In this document: positions 35,633-47,692 of the stretch, one piece after another | Position numbering within the stretch: the stretch's first letter is position 1 | Layout: every line of letters begins with the position of its first letter | DNA from: Ichthyophis bannanicus | Lineage: Eukaryota; Chordata; Amphibia; Gymnophiona; Ichthyophiidae | Assembly: GCA_033557465.1 (NCBI GenBank) | Contig: CM066033.1 | Coordinates: 907,582,808 to 907,646,807, forward strand | Reading direction: 5' to 3' | Length of the DNA: 64,000 nt | The notes under the pieces: model-generated | The model's input: only the letters and a program-made list of their open reading frames with translations | Database searches by the model: none | What the model was told of the DNA's origin: nothing | Program-made: the position numbers and the translations under genes

Positions 35633-37990
35633 GTTATTTATTTATTTATTTACATTTTCTTATATACCGCACTATTTTCCATCAGTGTGGTTTACATGGA
35701 ACATTTTACATACACATTTCAAATGACTTGATTTGTGTTTACAAATAATAGGAATAGGAACTCGGAAAGAAACAGGGGTAACTATTTACATCTGTACAAT
35801 GCGAATTGATTGGACATTTGCGTAGATTTGCCTAGCTGGATGGTGAGTGATCAGTGGTGCTGTCATCCGGGTAATGTAAGAGGAAGAGGTAATGTTTCAC
35901 GGCTTTTCTGAACTGGGTTAGATTGGTGATATCACGGATACTGTGTGGAAGGGTGTTCCAGCATTTAGGTGCGGCGAGCTTAAAAGCTCTGTTCCTTGTG
36001 CTTTGGCAGCACTTGGTGGTTTCTTTTGGGACTACTAGTTTATTGGCGGCATGAGATCTTCTAGATCTATTAGGGGGGGGGGGGTTATCAGCATGAGATC
36101 GGATAGGGAAGATGGGGCGAGTCCGTTTATGATCTTGAAGGTCATTAGTATGGTCTTGAATGTGATCCTTCCTTTTATAGGGAGCCAGTGTAATTGTTTC
36201 AGGATGGGTGTCATGTGTTCCCTCATGGCAGCGCCCTGGAGAACTCGTGCTGCTGAGTTCATTGCTAGCTGTAATGGAAGCAGAGTGGATTGTGGTAGAC
36301 CATGGAGTATTGCGTTGGCATAGTCGATATGTGGTAAGACCAGAGTTTGATACACTGTCCGGAAGTCATCTGGTTCAAGTAGGGAGCGTAGGTGTCTGAG
36401 GGATTGGATTTTATGGTATACGGCTCTTGCTACATTGTTTATATGGGTCTTCATGTCTAGTCGCTTGTCAAGTGTGACTCCCAGGTATCTGATGGAGGGT
36501 TTGGTCAGAGGTTCTGCATCTTGGACCTTCAAGTAAGAAGGAGTGATGAAATTTGGGTTCCTTGTGATGAAAAGGACTTTGGTTTTCTTATGTTGTATCC
36601 AAAGATTTTGCGTTTGGAGCCAGCTGGATACTGCATCGAAACAGTCTGTCAGTGAGGAAAGGTCAGGGTTCTCAGTAGTGAATGGCATATACAGGAGAAC
36701 ATCGTCCACGTACAACAGACAGCTCACCTTGAAGGACCGGATGATCTCACAGATAGGTTGCATATATATATTAAACATGAGTGCAGAGAGAGATGATCCT
36801 TGCGGGACCCCTTGACTCTGGTGGAAAGGTTCTGATGTTGTTTCTCCTGATCTTACGTGTTGCCATCTATCGGAGAGATACGACTTGCACCATTTAAGTG
36901 CAGAGTCACATATCCCCTTCTCCTGGAGGCGGTGTAGGAGGAGATCATGGCAGACTGAGTCGAACGCGGCTGCGATGTCTAAGAAGATGAGCACATATCC
37001 CTGGCGTATGTTATCAATTCCTGTTATTATGGTACTGAAGAGGATGGTGAGGAGACTCTCCACGCCATGAGCAGCTCTAAAACCGTGCTGACATGAATCA
37101 AGTGGGGCAGAAGCATCAATATGTTCTTGGATTTGTGTTTGAACTTCTTTTTCGATGATTTTCGCCAAGAGTGGGATTCTTGATATCGGCCTATATAAGT
37201 CTGGCTTTTTAGGGTCAAGCTTGCTGTTCTTTAGTAGTGGCCTGATAGAGGTACGTTTGAGGGATTGGGGAAAGGTCCCATTTGTGAAGGAGCAGTCCAT
37301 TAGCTTGGATAGAAAAGGGCTGTCAGTCGATCGTAGCTCTTTTATCCAGAACACCGGGCAAGGGTCGGTTTGTGCAGTGGTTGTGTTGATTCCGGCGATT
37401 ATATCTTCAATTTGTTTTTTAGATGGCTTGGAAAAAATGGACAGTGGTGCTAGTGATCCTGGTTTGATTGGAGTGTTGGGAGCAGTGAACTTATTGGTCT
37501 GGCACAGCTTCGTTTGTAAGAGGTCAGTGAAGACTTGAGGATGGATCAGGCTAGGTTTCTCAGGTGCTGGCTCTTTTGTTAGGTTCTTTACCAGGGTGAA
37601 TAGGTCGTGTGGTTTGTTTAGGGACCACTTTAGTGTGTCTGTGTGGAATCTTTTTATGCTCTCGGATATTGCTTGGCGGTGTTTTTCCAGTTGCACATTG
37701 TATGCTTTTAGATCATCCGTGGAGTGGGTTCTGCGCCAGCGTCTTTCCATTTTTCTTAGGCAGGTTAATGACGCTCTAAGTTCAGCGGAGTACCAGGCTG
37801 TAGAGCTTCTTTTCTTAGTTGGATTGTTTGTTGGTGGTCGCAGAGCAATAGCAGTGAACTTTTCATTCCAGGCAGATACCAGCTCATCAGGGTCGATCGA
37901 TATAGTTATATTTCTTCTTCCCAAGTACTGGAATTTTCTTACAAACATCTCTACTCCTTCACATTTCTTATTTCTTGCAATTACCCTGAA
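35633..37990 (-). mobile_element. L2-clade LINE copy 2, 5'-truncated
   Basis: On the minus strand this runs from within the endonuclease-RT linker to a 3' UTR and tail of ATTT-type units (TTATTTATTTATTTATTTAC at 35633, plus strand). It is closely related to copy 1 and better preserved. Confidence 0.9.
35858..37948 (-). pseudogene. L2 ORF2, RT domain nearly intact
   Basis: An open frame of 637 codons (37948-36035) covers linker, RT and most of the C-terminus: DPCPVFWIKEL (about residue 195), SIRPLLKNSKLD, YRPISRIPLLAKIIEKE, QHGFRAAHG, FLDIAAAFDSV, QGVPQGSSLSALMF, LLYVDDVLLY with both catalytic Asp, RYLGVTLDKRLD and LHWLPIKGRI. A 12-base homopolymer (36073-36084) throws the frame; the other frame then continues with the usual NRAFKLAAPKCWNTLP-like end and stops near 35858. 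Endonuclease is missing by truncation. Confidence 0.9.
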
Positions 37991-38019
37991 CAGTTACGTT
38001 GTTCTAATACTCTTTCTCA

Positions 38020-38290
38020 GTGTACCAGGAGCTGGTAACTGTACAAGTCCCTGATACTGCCTTATGTTCACTTGTGGCTCTGGTGTCACTGGTTGCTGAT
38101 GGACTCCTGTGGTTCCTCTCCTCCTTAGAGCTGGTGGCTTCTATAGATGCAGGTCCTGGTACTGCACTGCAGTCATTCCTAGCTCTGGTGTTGCTGGATT
38201 GCTGAGAAGTTGATGTACTTCTCTGGATCCTCTCTCCTTCCCTCTTGGAGTATGTCGTTCTCGTCCTCTTACTCAGGGATTAATTTGTAG
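38020..38290 (-). repeat. Unsplit copy of the host repeat found around L2 copy 1
   Basis: Read on the minus strand this holds both the GGAGAGAGGATCCAGAGAAG block and, 59 bases after TACATC, the CTGCATCTATAGAAGCCACC block that flank L2 copy 1 at 24287 and 30582. A Ser/Thr-rich frame of about 90 codons is open on the minus strand, with no known domain. It lies directly 5' of L2 copy 2. Confidence 0.6.
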
Positions 38291-38759
38291 ACAAAAAAGA
38301 AGTGGAACTGTGGGTGGGGCAGGAAGTAACCTGTGGAGGTGTGGCCGGAAATGACATATGGGGCGGGGCCAGGACCGGAAGTGTTTGCATACTTTTGTTT
38401 ACTGCATTGGTGAATAAACTATCTGCTTAGCCTAAGCCTGCTATTTGGCAGGTCTAAACTAAACATGTAACTTACCTGAATAGTGGCTAAATACTGCCAC
38501 TATTTGGATAATTTTCTGGCCTACCCTTGCTCCTCCCTTAACATGCCCCACAAATATATGTATAATGTCTCACCATTTAATCCAATATTATCTGTATATT
38601 TTTGAAAATACATAGGCTTATTGTGCATTTGCCAGCAAACACATAATTATCTTTGAATGGGGCATATTTATACATTTGTCTGATAGGGTATAATTCATTC
38701 ATATGGAACACTCACAGATTCACCAATAAAACTCTCCCAACAATGCATGCAGAGGAGAA
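38291..38759. other. No recognisable gene
   Basis: Possibly old repeat sequence (GTGGCCGGAAATGACATATG block); nothing further is supported. Confidence 0.4.
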
Positions 38760-39954
38760 TTAGGGGTATGTTTACTAAAGGGCGCTATTTGTGCTGCTGT
38801 CACGTTATCGGGCGATAAGGCACCTTATCACGTGATAATGGCACTTTACTGGGCGATAAGATAACTTAGCGCGCGATAACGCACGCAGCGGCGCAAACGA
38901 GCGCTGAAGGCGGAGAAAGGCTCCCGGAGGGCGGAGGAAGGCTCCCCAGAGGCGGAGAGAGAGGGTCAATGGGTGGAGAGTCGGAGGGGAGAGGCTCCAT
39001 GCATACTAACGCCGTGGGTCTGGATCTGACAACTAACGCCAGTGAAACCATCGCGTTAGAGCAGATTTAAAGGGAAGAGAAACCATTTCTGTCAGCAATG
39101 TACAGCAAAGCCAGGGAAACTTATATAAAGTGATGTGTGATACTTGTGCATGGAACAAAAGGGCAAATAAGTATTGAAAATGACCTGAACAAACTGGAAA
39201 AAAAACATAACCAAGATGGGAAATAGTGATATTAATGGGAAACATCAAAAACACTTCCGAGAAAACTCCAAAAAAAAAGATATTAATTTTGGAAGGGGCT
39301 ATGCTCTGTCCCCATACAAGGTGAATGATCCCACAGTGAAATAGCGCTGATCAGGGTTTTCCCTTTCTATTGGACAGGTTTCCTTTGGCGTGCACATGTC
39401 CCGCAACAGCAGGGTGGGCATGTCAGAACGGTAACTGGACAGATGCTGGAAAAGGGGATACAGAGGGCTGCAGGCGGCACATGCGTGGTGCAGCTGGGCC
39501 ACAGTGCGGACTAGGGTGATGCCTAGGTGGCCCATAGGAATGCTTAAACAGTAGAGCCACCAGACAGCAACTGATGAGGGCCCAACATGGGCACAAGTGT
39601 GTTTCCCACAGTGTCACAGGGATAGTACCAAGCAGGTACCCCCAAGGGCACAGAACATTGGCAGGCGGTGCTGGGGGGAAGCGTGGACGTCTATGCAGGC
39701 ACCCCTACCCCAGAACCCACACCATAGACAGCCACCTACCAGCACACTGGATGGCCTGAGACTGCGCACTACCAGCACCACCAGCAGAAGGGCATGTCAG
39801 CATGGCGACAGAGGGGTATTGGTGGTGGAGGGGGCAGTGGCAGCTGCCCACAGCAGACCATGGCCTAGCCCTGTTAAGGTGGCTGCCATGCACTGCAACA
39901 GACAGGCCCTGTCTGACGAACAGTCATGGTATCCCCAGGGAATGAACTGTCCCT

Positions 39955-40040
39955 GTGGCAACAGTGTGGTGCAGTAGGTATAGCCCGTGTGTTCAGGAGC
40001 AGAAGATCACAGGTTCAAGACCCAGCTGGGGGCTCCCCCA
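39955..40040 (+). repeat. tRNA-like module in Harbinger-type copy 2
   Basis: GTGGTGCAGTAGGTATAGCC resembles box A and CACAGGTTCAAGACCCAGC box B. Equivalent modules are in copy 1 (minus strand, two) and copy 3 (60935-61010). Confidence 0.5.
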
Positions 40041-40180
40041 ACCCAATCCCCATATTTTACCCAGTACTAAACCATGGTAATAAAGAGGGAACCTTTATTG
40101 CAGATAACATAAATATGCCTGAAATGCCTATATTTTACCCTACAGAGCACAGACACCATAGACATGTGCAATACCTAGAG

Positions 40181-40373
40181 CAAAGTTTCCCAAATGCAGT
40201 CCTGGAGGGACAAACTCCATTCAGGCGTTATGCTGTCTCTAATAAAGATGCCTGTGCTGCATTTCTATGTGCCACCCCCATGGTATGCAAATGTATCTCA
40301 TGCATATTCATTAGGGACATCATGAAAACCTGAACAGTGTTTGGCCCACCAGGACCGGAGTTGGGAACCTCTG
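40181..40373. mobile_element. hAT-like MITE, 193 bp
   Basis: Ends CAAAGTTTCCCAAATGC and GAGTTGGGAACCTCTG. Flanks ACCTAGAG and CCCTAGAG make an 8-bp duplication with one mismatch. It is shared with copy 1, so it was present before the copies spread. Confidence 0.8.
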
Positions 40374-42044
40374 CCCTAGAGCAGCGGCCAACAGGGGTAG
40401 AAACACCCACACCCACAGGCGCCATTATCCAAAGCCTCCTGGAGAGGCAGGATGTTGGGCCCTGCATGCAGCACCATATCCCAGTACTAGCACTTGCATA
40501 CCATAGCACTGCCACCCTAAACCTGGGAATACGGTACACGTATATCAAAAGGTTGCTATGATTACTGGCAGATAGCAATCCCTAGGTTAAGCACAATCTG
40601 CTCATTAAGCTGTATCATAGCAACCTCTCTGATGTCTGTGGAGTGTGTTTCAGGTCTGGTGTCTGACAGTGTTTACCACCCTGGGGAGTGACCCCAACAG
40701 TATTGCGTACCATAGCCATGCCTGCACTGTGCCCAGGACTGGTGCGGTGGCCAGGGCTGCCAAAAGCCTCTATAGTTGCACAATGATGGCATAGGTGTGG
40801 GAGTGTGTGTCTGTCTACCCAGTGTGTGGTGGCTGCCAACACCTTCCTCAGCCCACACTGCTTGCACTGTTGCCAGTGTCAGCCTGCCAATGTGCATAAT
40901 GAGGAGCAAGGTACCATGGGTATAGCCTGGACAGGGTGGTCTGGCCAGGATGCATCTGCACAGGGCATAGGGCAATGGCTCGGACATTGTAGTGCCTGGC
41001 CACCACCTGCATGTCCTGCTGGGAGGTCACTCTCACCCTGACTGAGCAGTGACCACATCATGGCTAGGTTCCCCCATAGTGCTATATAGTATTTCTCTCA
41101 TGTGATATTTGTGGGTTCTCTTTTAGGGCCTCATCACTGACTTATCTGCTTGGTGTGTATGCTGCCATCTCAGTTCTGGGTACATGCATCTCCTCCAGGA
41201 ACATGCACTATGGACTAGCTAGCAGACTGTCTGCAGTTAGTATGTGTCTGGCTGGAACACCTTGCAGGGTGCAGTGGCTGGAGGCTTGCTGCTGGAGAAT
41301 GTCAGATAGTGGTGGGGGGCAGCTGAGCATTTCCAGGCCTACTGTCTGTCTGCCTTGCCTTATGGATGTGTACAGATCTGCATTGGCTGCGCTGTTGGGT
41401 GTCTGTTCCCCAGCAGGACTAGGGTTGATGGTCCCCTCTACTGTCACCATTGCAGGGAGGTAGAATGTGGATCTGTTGGTGGGAGATCCTGTTTCCTACC
41501 CTGAGCCACAGTGGGTGGGTTGGGTGGTGGTGTTACATAATCTGCCTATGGGTCCAAACACCCGCCCCCCTTCATCATGTGACCATAGCACCAACACAGG
41601 ATATGCACTGAGAAATACAGATGTATGCTAGGTGTGTCTGCAGGAACTACCTATCACACATAGTAGCACTGATGGGGACCGGCAGCATGGCCTATTTCAG
41701 CCATGAAGGGTGCTGTGGACCTGGTGCTGGGCGCCCCACCTCACCCTCAGGGTGAGCACAGTACCCGCACAATGTGACGGTCTGTAGCTACTCTGTGCCA
41801 GTAACACACACGGTCAGTACCCCCTACCAGGCTGAGGTGCTGTGAGGTTGCACACGGTCAGTTCCCCCTACCAGGCCGAGGTGCTGTGAGGGTGCGTACC
41901 CCATCTTGTGATCATCTGTAGACTGCTGATTTGCTGTGCAGTGGATCATGGGCACGGGTGGGTTAACCCTATCCTGGTAACCACAGCAGACAGTTTGTGT
42001 AGTGACCTACAGTCCTTCTGTAGCCAGCCAGGGGTTTGTTAGTT

Positions 42045-42535
42045 GCTATAGAGCTGTAGCCCACTGGTTACTTCACTGCCTATAGAGCCAGAGGTCATGG
42101 GTTTGATCCCACAGTGTGGTTATTTGATAGGGCTGTCTGAGGCATTTTCTTTTTTAATTTAAATTAGTGCAGCCAGCAAAAACACCCTCACATGCTGCAG
42201 CCTTAAGGTGCCTCATAAGGCACCCTATAAAGCTCTCTATAAGGCGCCCTATAGGGAACATTATAAGGTGCCTTGGCGGATAGTGCACTTTATAATGTGC
42301 CCTCTGGAGTGCCTTATAGGGCTCCTTATGTGGCACCTTAGGTTACGGCACTGTGAGAGTGTGTTTGCTGGCAGCACTAATTTAAATTTAAAAAGAAAAT
42401 GCCTCAGACAGCACTGATTTAAAGTAAAGGGTACTGCCTCACTCAGCAAGCCCACTGGGGGACTGAACTCATAACCCCTGCTTCATCAGTCAATGTATTA
42501 ACCATTGTGCTACACCTCTGTTGCTGTGTTTGTGG
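42045..42535. repeat. Head-to-head tRNA-like units around a long palindrome
   Basis: A plus-strand unit (box A-like TAGCCCACTGGTTACTTC, box B-like TGGGTTTGATCCCA, about 42057-42116) faces a minus-strand unit (about 42440-42535). Between them, 42129-42416 is an inverted repeat: CTGTCTGAGGCATTTTC and AATTTAAATTAGTGC recur as complements on the right, with GGTGCC/GGCACC units at the centre. Confidence 0.7.
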
Positions 42536-42721
42536 GTCAGCGCACCTAATTAAGACTAACGTGCATTAACGTGCCACGGCTCCCTCTATCGCACGAAAAC
42601 ATACCTTATCGCACGATAAGCCTAAATGCTACCTTAAGACCAGAACGCCCACTACCTTATATGGCATCCTGCACACTAACGCTGGGCGCAACTTAAGACT
42701 GCTTAGTAAACATACCCCTCA

Positions 42722-43229
42722 GAGTTTTTCACTTTACAACTCAACATCCAAAATAAGATTCCATTCATATTCTGGTCTCAAATCAGCGACAATACCAACT
42801 CCCTCTACTGTTAAACATTGTGTGTCATAGCACAATCCCTGCAAATGGACAACCAACACCAGCAGCAAATCTAAGAACTCAATCCTACCTATGAACAATC
42901 AGCACTGCAAATACACTAGAACATCAGTAACCTTTAGTTTGAAAAAAGAGAACAAGCCAAACTACTACAGAACCAACATGTTAACGAATCCCTCACCTCA
43001 GCTGCACATGTAAAAACCAGACTATTACCTAATAAATAAGAAGAAACTAGAAATTAGAAAAAAAATATGCAGATGAGGAGGTCACATGATGCGGTGACCT
43101 GAGGAGACCAGTTCTTCTTAGCTCCGGGGTGATTCACATGGAATCAGACTTTAATTTGATGCCCTAGCCCTCCTGGACACTTAATGGAGCCAGTGTCGAC
43201 TTGGTGCAGCCGCCCAGATTGGAGCGAGG
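42722..43229. other. No recognisable gene
   Basis: AT-rich sequence, with GAGGAGGTCACATGATGC at about 43076 that may be the 5' end of the L1-like relic that follows. Confidence 0.4.
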
Positions 43230-43550
43230 AGAGAGGCAATGTCCGATCACATGAATGGCTGCAAAAACAGTGCGCAAAGATAAGAGCTGTGGCACTGGCC
43301 TAAAGATGGCGGATCTCATCTCTCCCAAGCAACTTGAAGAGGTCTCGCCAAACTTGGTCACAGAGGTATCTCAAGCAGTGGTGGTGGCATTAGAAAAGTG
43401 ATTACTGGGCCTATCAGACCAAATCTCACAAGTCACAGCAATCAGATTTTGGAGGCCAGCTGGCGCAGGTGGAGCAGCGACTCTCTGACATGAAGGATGT
43501 GCAACAATCACATACACAGAAGATACCAGTCTATAACTTCATGGATCCAA
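43230..43550 (+). pseudogene. L1-like ORF1 relic
   Basis: An AAGATGGCGGATCTC start is followed by codons for a coiled-coil-like block (VTEVSQAVVVALEK, LLGLSDQISQVTA, LAQVEQRLSDMKDVQQ), broken by a TGA and a frameshift. The arrangement resembles the N-terminal part of L1 ORF1. Sequence beyond 43550 is not clearly related. Confidence 0.45.
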
Positions 43551-43774
43551 CAAGTCCAAAGACAACTTCTTCAAGACTAGACGAACACTGAACCTCGTTA
43601 AACACCAGGGTATTAATCCTGCAGCCAACAGACTATTAAAGATTTTACAAAACACAGGAACAATATTTTTCCTTAGAAATCTCAACAAAGATGAAGAGGG
43701 GATTTAGCAGAATTGATTGAATTTAATACCTTAATAACCTCTGATTCCGATATTAGGGAGAATTCTTTCTGAAT

Positions 43775-44153
43775 CATAGAAACATAGAAAAATGACAACA
43801 GAAAATGACCACATGGCCTATCTAGTCTGTCCTTCCATATCAACAACTACAGCAGTCCCCTATTTTCCTTTAGAGATCCTCTGTGTTTGTCCCATGCTTT
43901 TATGAATTCAGATACTGTCCTCTTCTCTACCAACTCCACTGGGATACTATTCCACGGATCCACCACTCTTCCCGTAAATATTTCCGCATATCACTCCTGA
44001 ATCTATCCCCCTTCACCCTCATCTCATGTCCCCTCATAGCAGAACTTGCTTTCAATTGAAAGAGGCTCTCCCCCTGTGCATTTATGACACAGAGGTATTT
44101 AAACAGCTCAATCGTATCACCTCTATCCCGCCTTTCCTCTAAGGTGTACATAT
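43775..44153 (-). mobile_element. CR1 LINE family B 3' fragment
   Basis: The tail CATAGAAACATAG at 43775 and the coding end (MYTLEERRDRGDTIELFKYL, SSAMRGHEMRVKGDRF) match the CR1-B at 5745-7909. It is strongly 5'-truncated and has a small deletion in the RKYF block. Confidence 0.9.
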
Positions 44154-44975
44154 CATCAGAAAAATTAAAATCAATCATGGGAATATCTTTAAATCTAGAT
44201 ACATAACATTGTGCTTCAAGCATCATAGCTAGCTACCATAGTGTTTGAATACCAGACTTTTTAAAAAAATTATTAAATTTGGGGATTTTACAAATTATAC
44301 ATTTGCTAAAGAAAAGCAAGTAGGAAGGAAAAAATACAATTATGGAATTAAAGTTAACACCACTACTCTTATTAGCCCACAAATATAAGAGGGGGCAGAC
44401 AGAAAATAGTAGAGTAAAACAATAAAAGAAAAAGAAAAGTAATCAAGAAAAGGCATCAGGCACAGAACCCAGTCACAATCATCAACCATCTTGGGTTTAA
44501 GTGTTGCCAGCATCTTGGGATTTAGGAGTTGAAGCCACCAGCTTCTTGAAGTCTAAAAAAGACTGCAGAAGTTCCAGTAGAAAAAAAAGATCTCGATCCC
44601 ATGAATCTGACCATGCAGCGACAGGGATACTTCAAGGCAAAAGTAGCTCCAGTAGCCAAAGTATCTTGGCATAAGGCTAAGAACTGTTTCTTCCTCTTCT
44701 GCGTTGGCCTAGAAACATCCAGAAATATCCAGACTCTCTGACCCAAAAACAGTTCTTTAGATCTCTGAAAATACAATTGTAAAATCATATTCATGTGCTC
44801 TTCAAAGATGAAGGAAACCAGTAAAATAATTCTATCAGGGCAGTCATTTAAGCTCAGGTTTCCATCTGCAGAAGCCGGTTTAGATTATAAAACATGTTTT
44901 CTTAACAGGTAGTATCTTTTCTAAAGGAATTGTCAGAATTTCAGCCATATACGTTTTAAACACATCCAAAGATAG
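44154..44975 (-). pseudogene. L1/Tx1-like ORF1, C-terminal part
   Basis: On the minus strand: LDVFKTYMAEIL (an RRM-like domain block), PDRIILLVSFIFEE, LQLYFQRSKELFLGQ and the conserved VWIFLDVSRPTQKRKKQFL, where ORF1's C-terminal domain begins, then KYPCRCMVRF. The stop is at 44522. Its N-terminal part is at 53697-54368, on the other side of a nested L2. RNA-binding role as for other LINE ORF1 proteins. Confidence 0.75.
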
Positions 44976-45410
44976 CATTTATTTATTTAGTTATTTAGTT
45001 ATTCACATCTTTTGATACACCGCTAGGGCTGGAGCATACAGTAAAAGCGGTTCACAACAATATGGCTGCTACAGAATGGAAAAAGAAAGGAACGCCAGTA
45101 AACTAACAGGACTGCAGAGAAAAGAAAAGAAGGATAGAAGAGTGAGAAGAGGACACAACATAAATTAGACACAACTAATGGAAACCAGAGTGGGGTTCTC
45201 ACAAACAGACCAATCGGGGAGGGGGGGGGGGAGAGGCTGGAGGTTAAAGGCTAACTAAAAAAGGTGTGTTTTTAAGGCAATTTTAAACCGTGGGAAGGAC
45301 AGCTCAGAGCGAAGGATGAGAGGGAGAGAGTTACAGAGGGTGGGTCCCAGAAAGAAAACGGCTGCCCCTCTGGTGCGCTCAAGATGAGATGAGCCAAAGA
45401 AACAGGAGAG

Positions 45411-46790
45411 CTAGCCAGTGGGTATGGATGGAGCAGAGCAGATGATGGGGATGATGAAAATGAAGGACGTCAGCCAGATATCATGGGGTTGCAGGTTGAT
45501 GACCTTATGGACAAAAATGAGAATCTTATTCTCTATGAGGAAGCGGATAGGTAAACAGTGAAGGCGCATGAGGATAGGAGAAACATGGTCAAAACATGAG
45601 GAATGTGTGAGTATCCAGGCAGTTGTGTTCTGTAGTAATTGTAACGTATCGATCTGATATTGACGAAGGCCGGCCAAAACAACATTGCAGTAGTCAATCC
45701 TGGATAGAATGAGTGTGAGAATGAGTTTGGCCAGGGCAGGCATGGAGAGGAAAGGATGAATAGCGCGGATTTGCTGAAGGTTGAAAAAGGAATGGCGAGA
45801 GATGGTGGAAATGTGCTCTTTGAAAGATAGGGACGAGTCTAAAATGACCCCAAGATGCTGAAATGAATTCACCAATGGGATAGCGGTGGATGCAAGAGTA
45901 GGGGCTAATGAGGGAAGGGGGATCCAAGTGGCAGATGACTTTGCTAGGTTCAGATGAAGAAAGTTGGCAGACAGCCAAGTATGAACACAAGCTAAGCAGG
46001 AGTTACTGTAAGTGGGGAAACATCAGGTGCAGAGGGATTAGTATGGTGAAGGAGCAAAATATCAGCTGCATAGTAGTAAGTGAAAATGCCTGATTGTTGA
46101 ATGAAGAGACAAAGGGGTGCCAGAAAAATGTTAAATAGGAGAGGGGACAGTACAGATCCTTGTGGAACTCCGCAGGGCAGAAGGGTGGAAGGAGAAGACG
46201 AAGTCCTAGAGAAAACAGAGAAAGAACGAGCAGTGAGAAAAGAATGAAACCACCTTAAGGGAACACTGGAGACATCGAACTCAAAGAGGCATGTAAGAAG
46301 AGTACGATGATCTACCAGATCAAATGCCGAGGAGAGATCAAGTGAGACAATAAGAGATAGGTCACTCTGTTCATGCACAACGTGTAGTTCATTTAACAGA
46401 GAGAGAAAGATAGACTCTGTACTATGGCCTTCTCAAAAGCCTGACTGCCGGGGGTAGAGAACATGAGTAGACAGAAGGTGGGCAGATAGCTGTTCAAAGA
46501 CAAAGCGCTCTAGCAGCTTAGAGAGGAAACATAGGTTAGAAACAGGATGCCAATTGGCAAGAAAGGATGGATCAAGTGATGGCTTTTTAAGGATGGGACG
46601 AGCCATGACTTGTTTCCACAGACAACGGAAAATTTCCGTAATAAGACTGGTGTATATCATGCTGAACAGAGGAGGAAGAAGGGCAAGGGAGGGTTCAAGG
46701 AGTCACTTAGAGGGTATGGGATCAAGAGGACAGGTAGTTTTCCAAGAGGCAGAGAGAGTCGTAACGAGCTCAGTGGAGGTGATCTGCAAC
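45411..46790 (-). pseudogene. L2 copy 3 reverse transcriptase and C-terminus
   Basis: It continues from the CR1 insertion: LDPIPS, PILKKPSLDP, WHPVSNLCFLSKLLERFVFEQL, then SLDLSSAFDLVDH, GVPQGSVLSPLLFNIFLAPL and YYYAADILLL, where the expected YADD box reads YAAD. HLGVILDSSLSFKEH, RIDYCNVVLAGL and LHCLPI follow. Frameshifts lie between 46433 and 46378 and between 45992 and 45875. Confidence 0.85.
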
Positions 46791-46884
46791 TGTGAGTATA
46801 TACTTCTGGTAATTTTCTAAAAGGAATTCTTTGTATTAAAGCTAATTAATCTGTGAACCCACTATTTTTTGTTAAATCAGTCAG

Positions 46885-47350
46885 GGTCTAGTAGCAGCAG
46901 TTTAAGTTTAAATTTAAAACACATAGGAGAACTTTCTGGTTACATTTCATACCCAGCAGAGAGCTTGTAGTTTAAATTTAATAGTCACTCAAGGCTTAGT
47001 AACAGCAAAGTACTTTTAGTTTAAATTTAAAACACAGAAGAGAGCTTTCTGGTTAAATTTGGAACCCAGCAGAGAGCTTGTAGTTTACATTTAATAGTCA
47101 CTCAGGGCCTAGCATCAGAAAAGTACTTTTAGTTTTAAAACACAGAAGAGAGCTTTCCGGTTACATTTGGAACCCAGCAGAGAGCTTGTAGTCTAAATTT
47201 AATAGTCACTCAGGGCCTAGCATCAGCAAAGTACTTTTAGCTTACATTTAAAACACAGAAGAGAGCTTTCTGGTTAAATTTAGAACCCAGCAGAGAGCTT
47301 GTAGTTTAAATTTCATAAGAAGTTAGAGCCTAGCAGCAGCTAAGAGCTAT
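46885..47350 (+). promoter_or_regulatory. CR1 5'-UTR tandem monomers (about 113 bp x 4)
   Basis: The block ACCCAGCAGAGAGCTTGTAG recurs at 46951, 47064, 47172 and 47285. Units also share CACAGAAGAGAGCTTTC and AAAGTACTTTTAG. They lie upstream of ORF1 within the target duplication, so they belong to the element and could carry its internal promoter. Function is inferred. Confidence 0.75.
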
Positions 47351-47692
47351 AATTTAAACCAAATCAGAATATAGCTTACCTCAGCAGCACAAGACAGGGT
47401 ACTGTGTAGCAGCCCTCTTTTAATAAGTGTTATTTCCCTCCCTCCCTCCCCACACCCACCCACCCCTGGGATAATCGTAGCTTTATAGGTACTTGAACAT
47501 CTTAAAAGACAGGAGGTGCTTTCAGGTGCAGCTCATTACCCAAATCAGTCATACACTAAGGACCTGAGATTAATTAAGCTTCAGGTGAACAAGGTATATT
47601 ACACGTATTAGGTACAGTTTTATTAGTATACATATCCATAGCAACCCTTACTAAGTAAAGAACTTAGATCTAAACACAAACTTAAAACTACG

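Larger units (their letters stand above)
38763..42718 (-). mobile_element. Large non-autonomous Harbinger-type element, copy 2
   Basis: 3956 bp with the GGGGTATGTTTACTAAA termini, TTA on the left and TCA (probably decayed TTA) on the right. Its interior matches copy 1 in reverse complement. It lacks the 547-bp hAT palindrome and the 458-bp duplication. It encodes no transposase. Confidence 0.85.

Noticed and set aside
39565..39600. CTGATGAGGGCCC motif suggesting a hammerhead ribozyme core in the Harbinger-type copies
   Set aside because: The CTGATGAG core is not followed by a paired stem and GAAA at the right spacing, and no matching stem III is visible.
39597..40610. Dense short open frames on both strands in the Harbinger-type elements
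   Set aside because: The frames overlap on both strands, differ among the three copies and carry no transposase motif. GC-rich repeats explain them.
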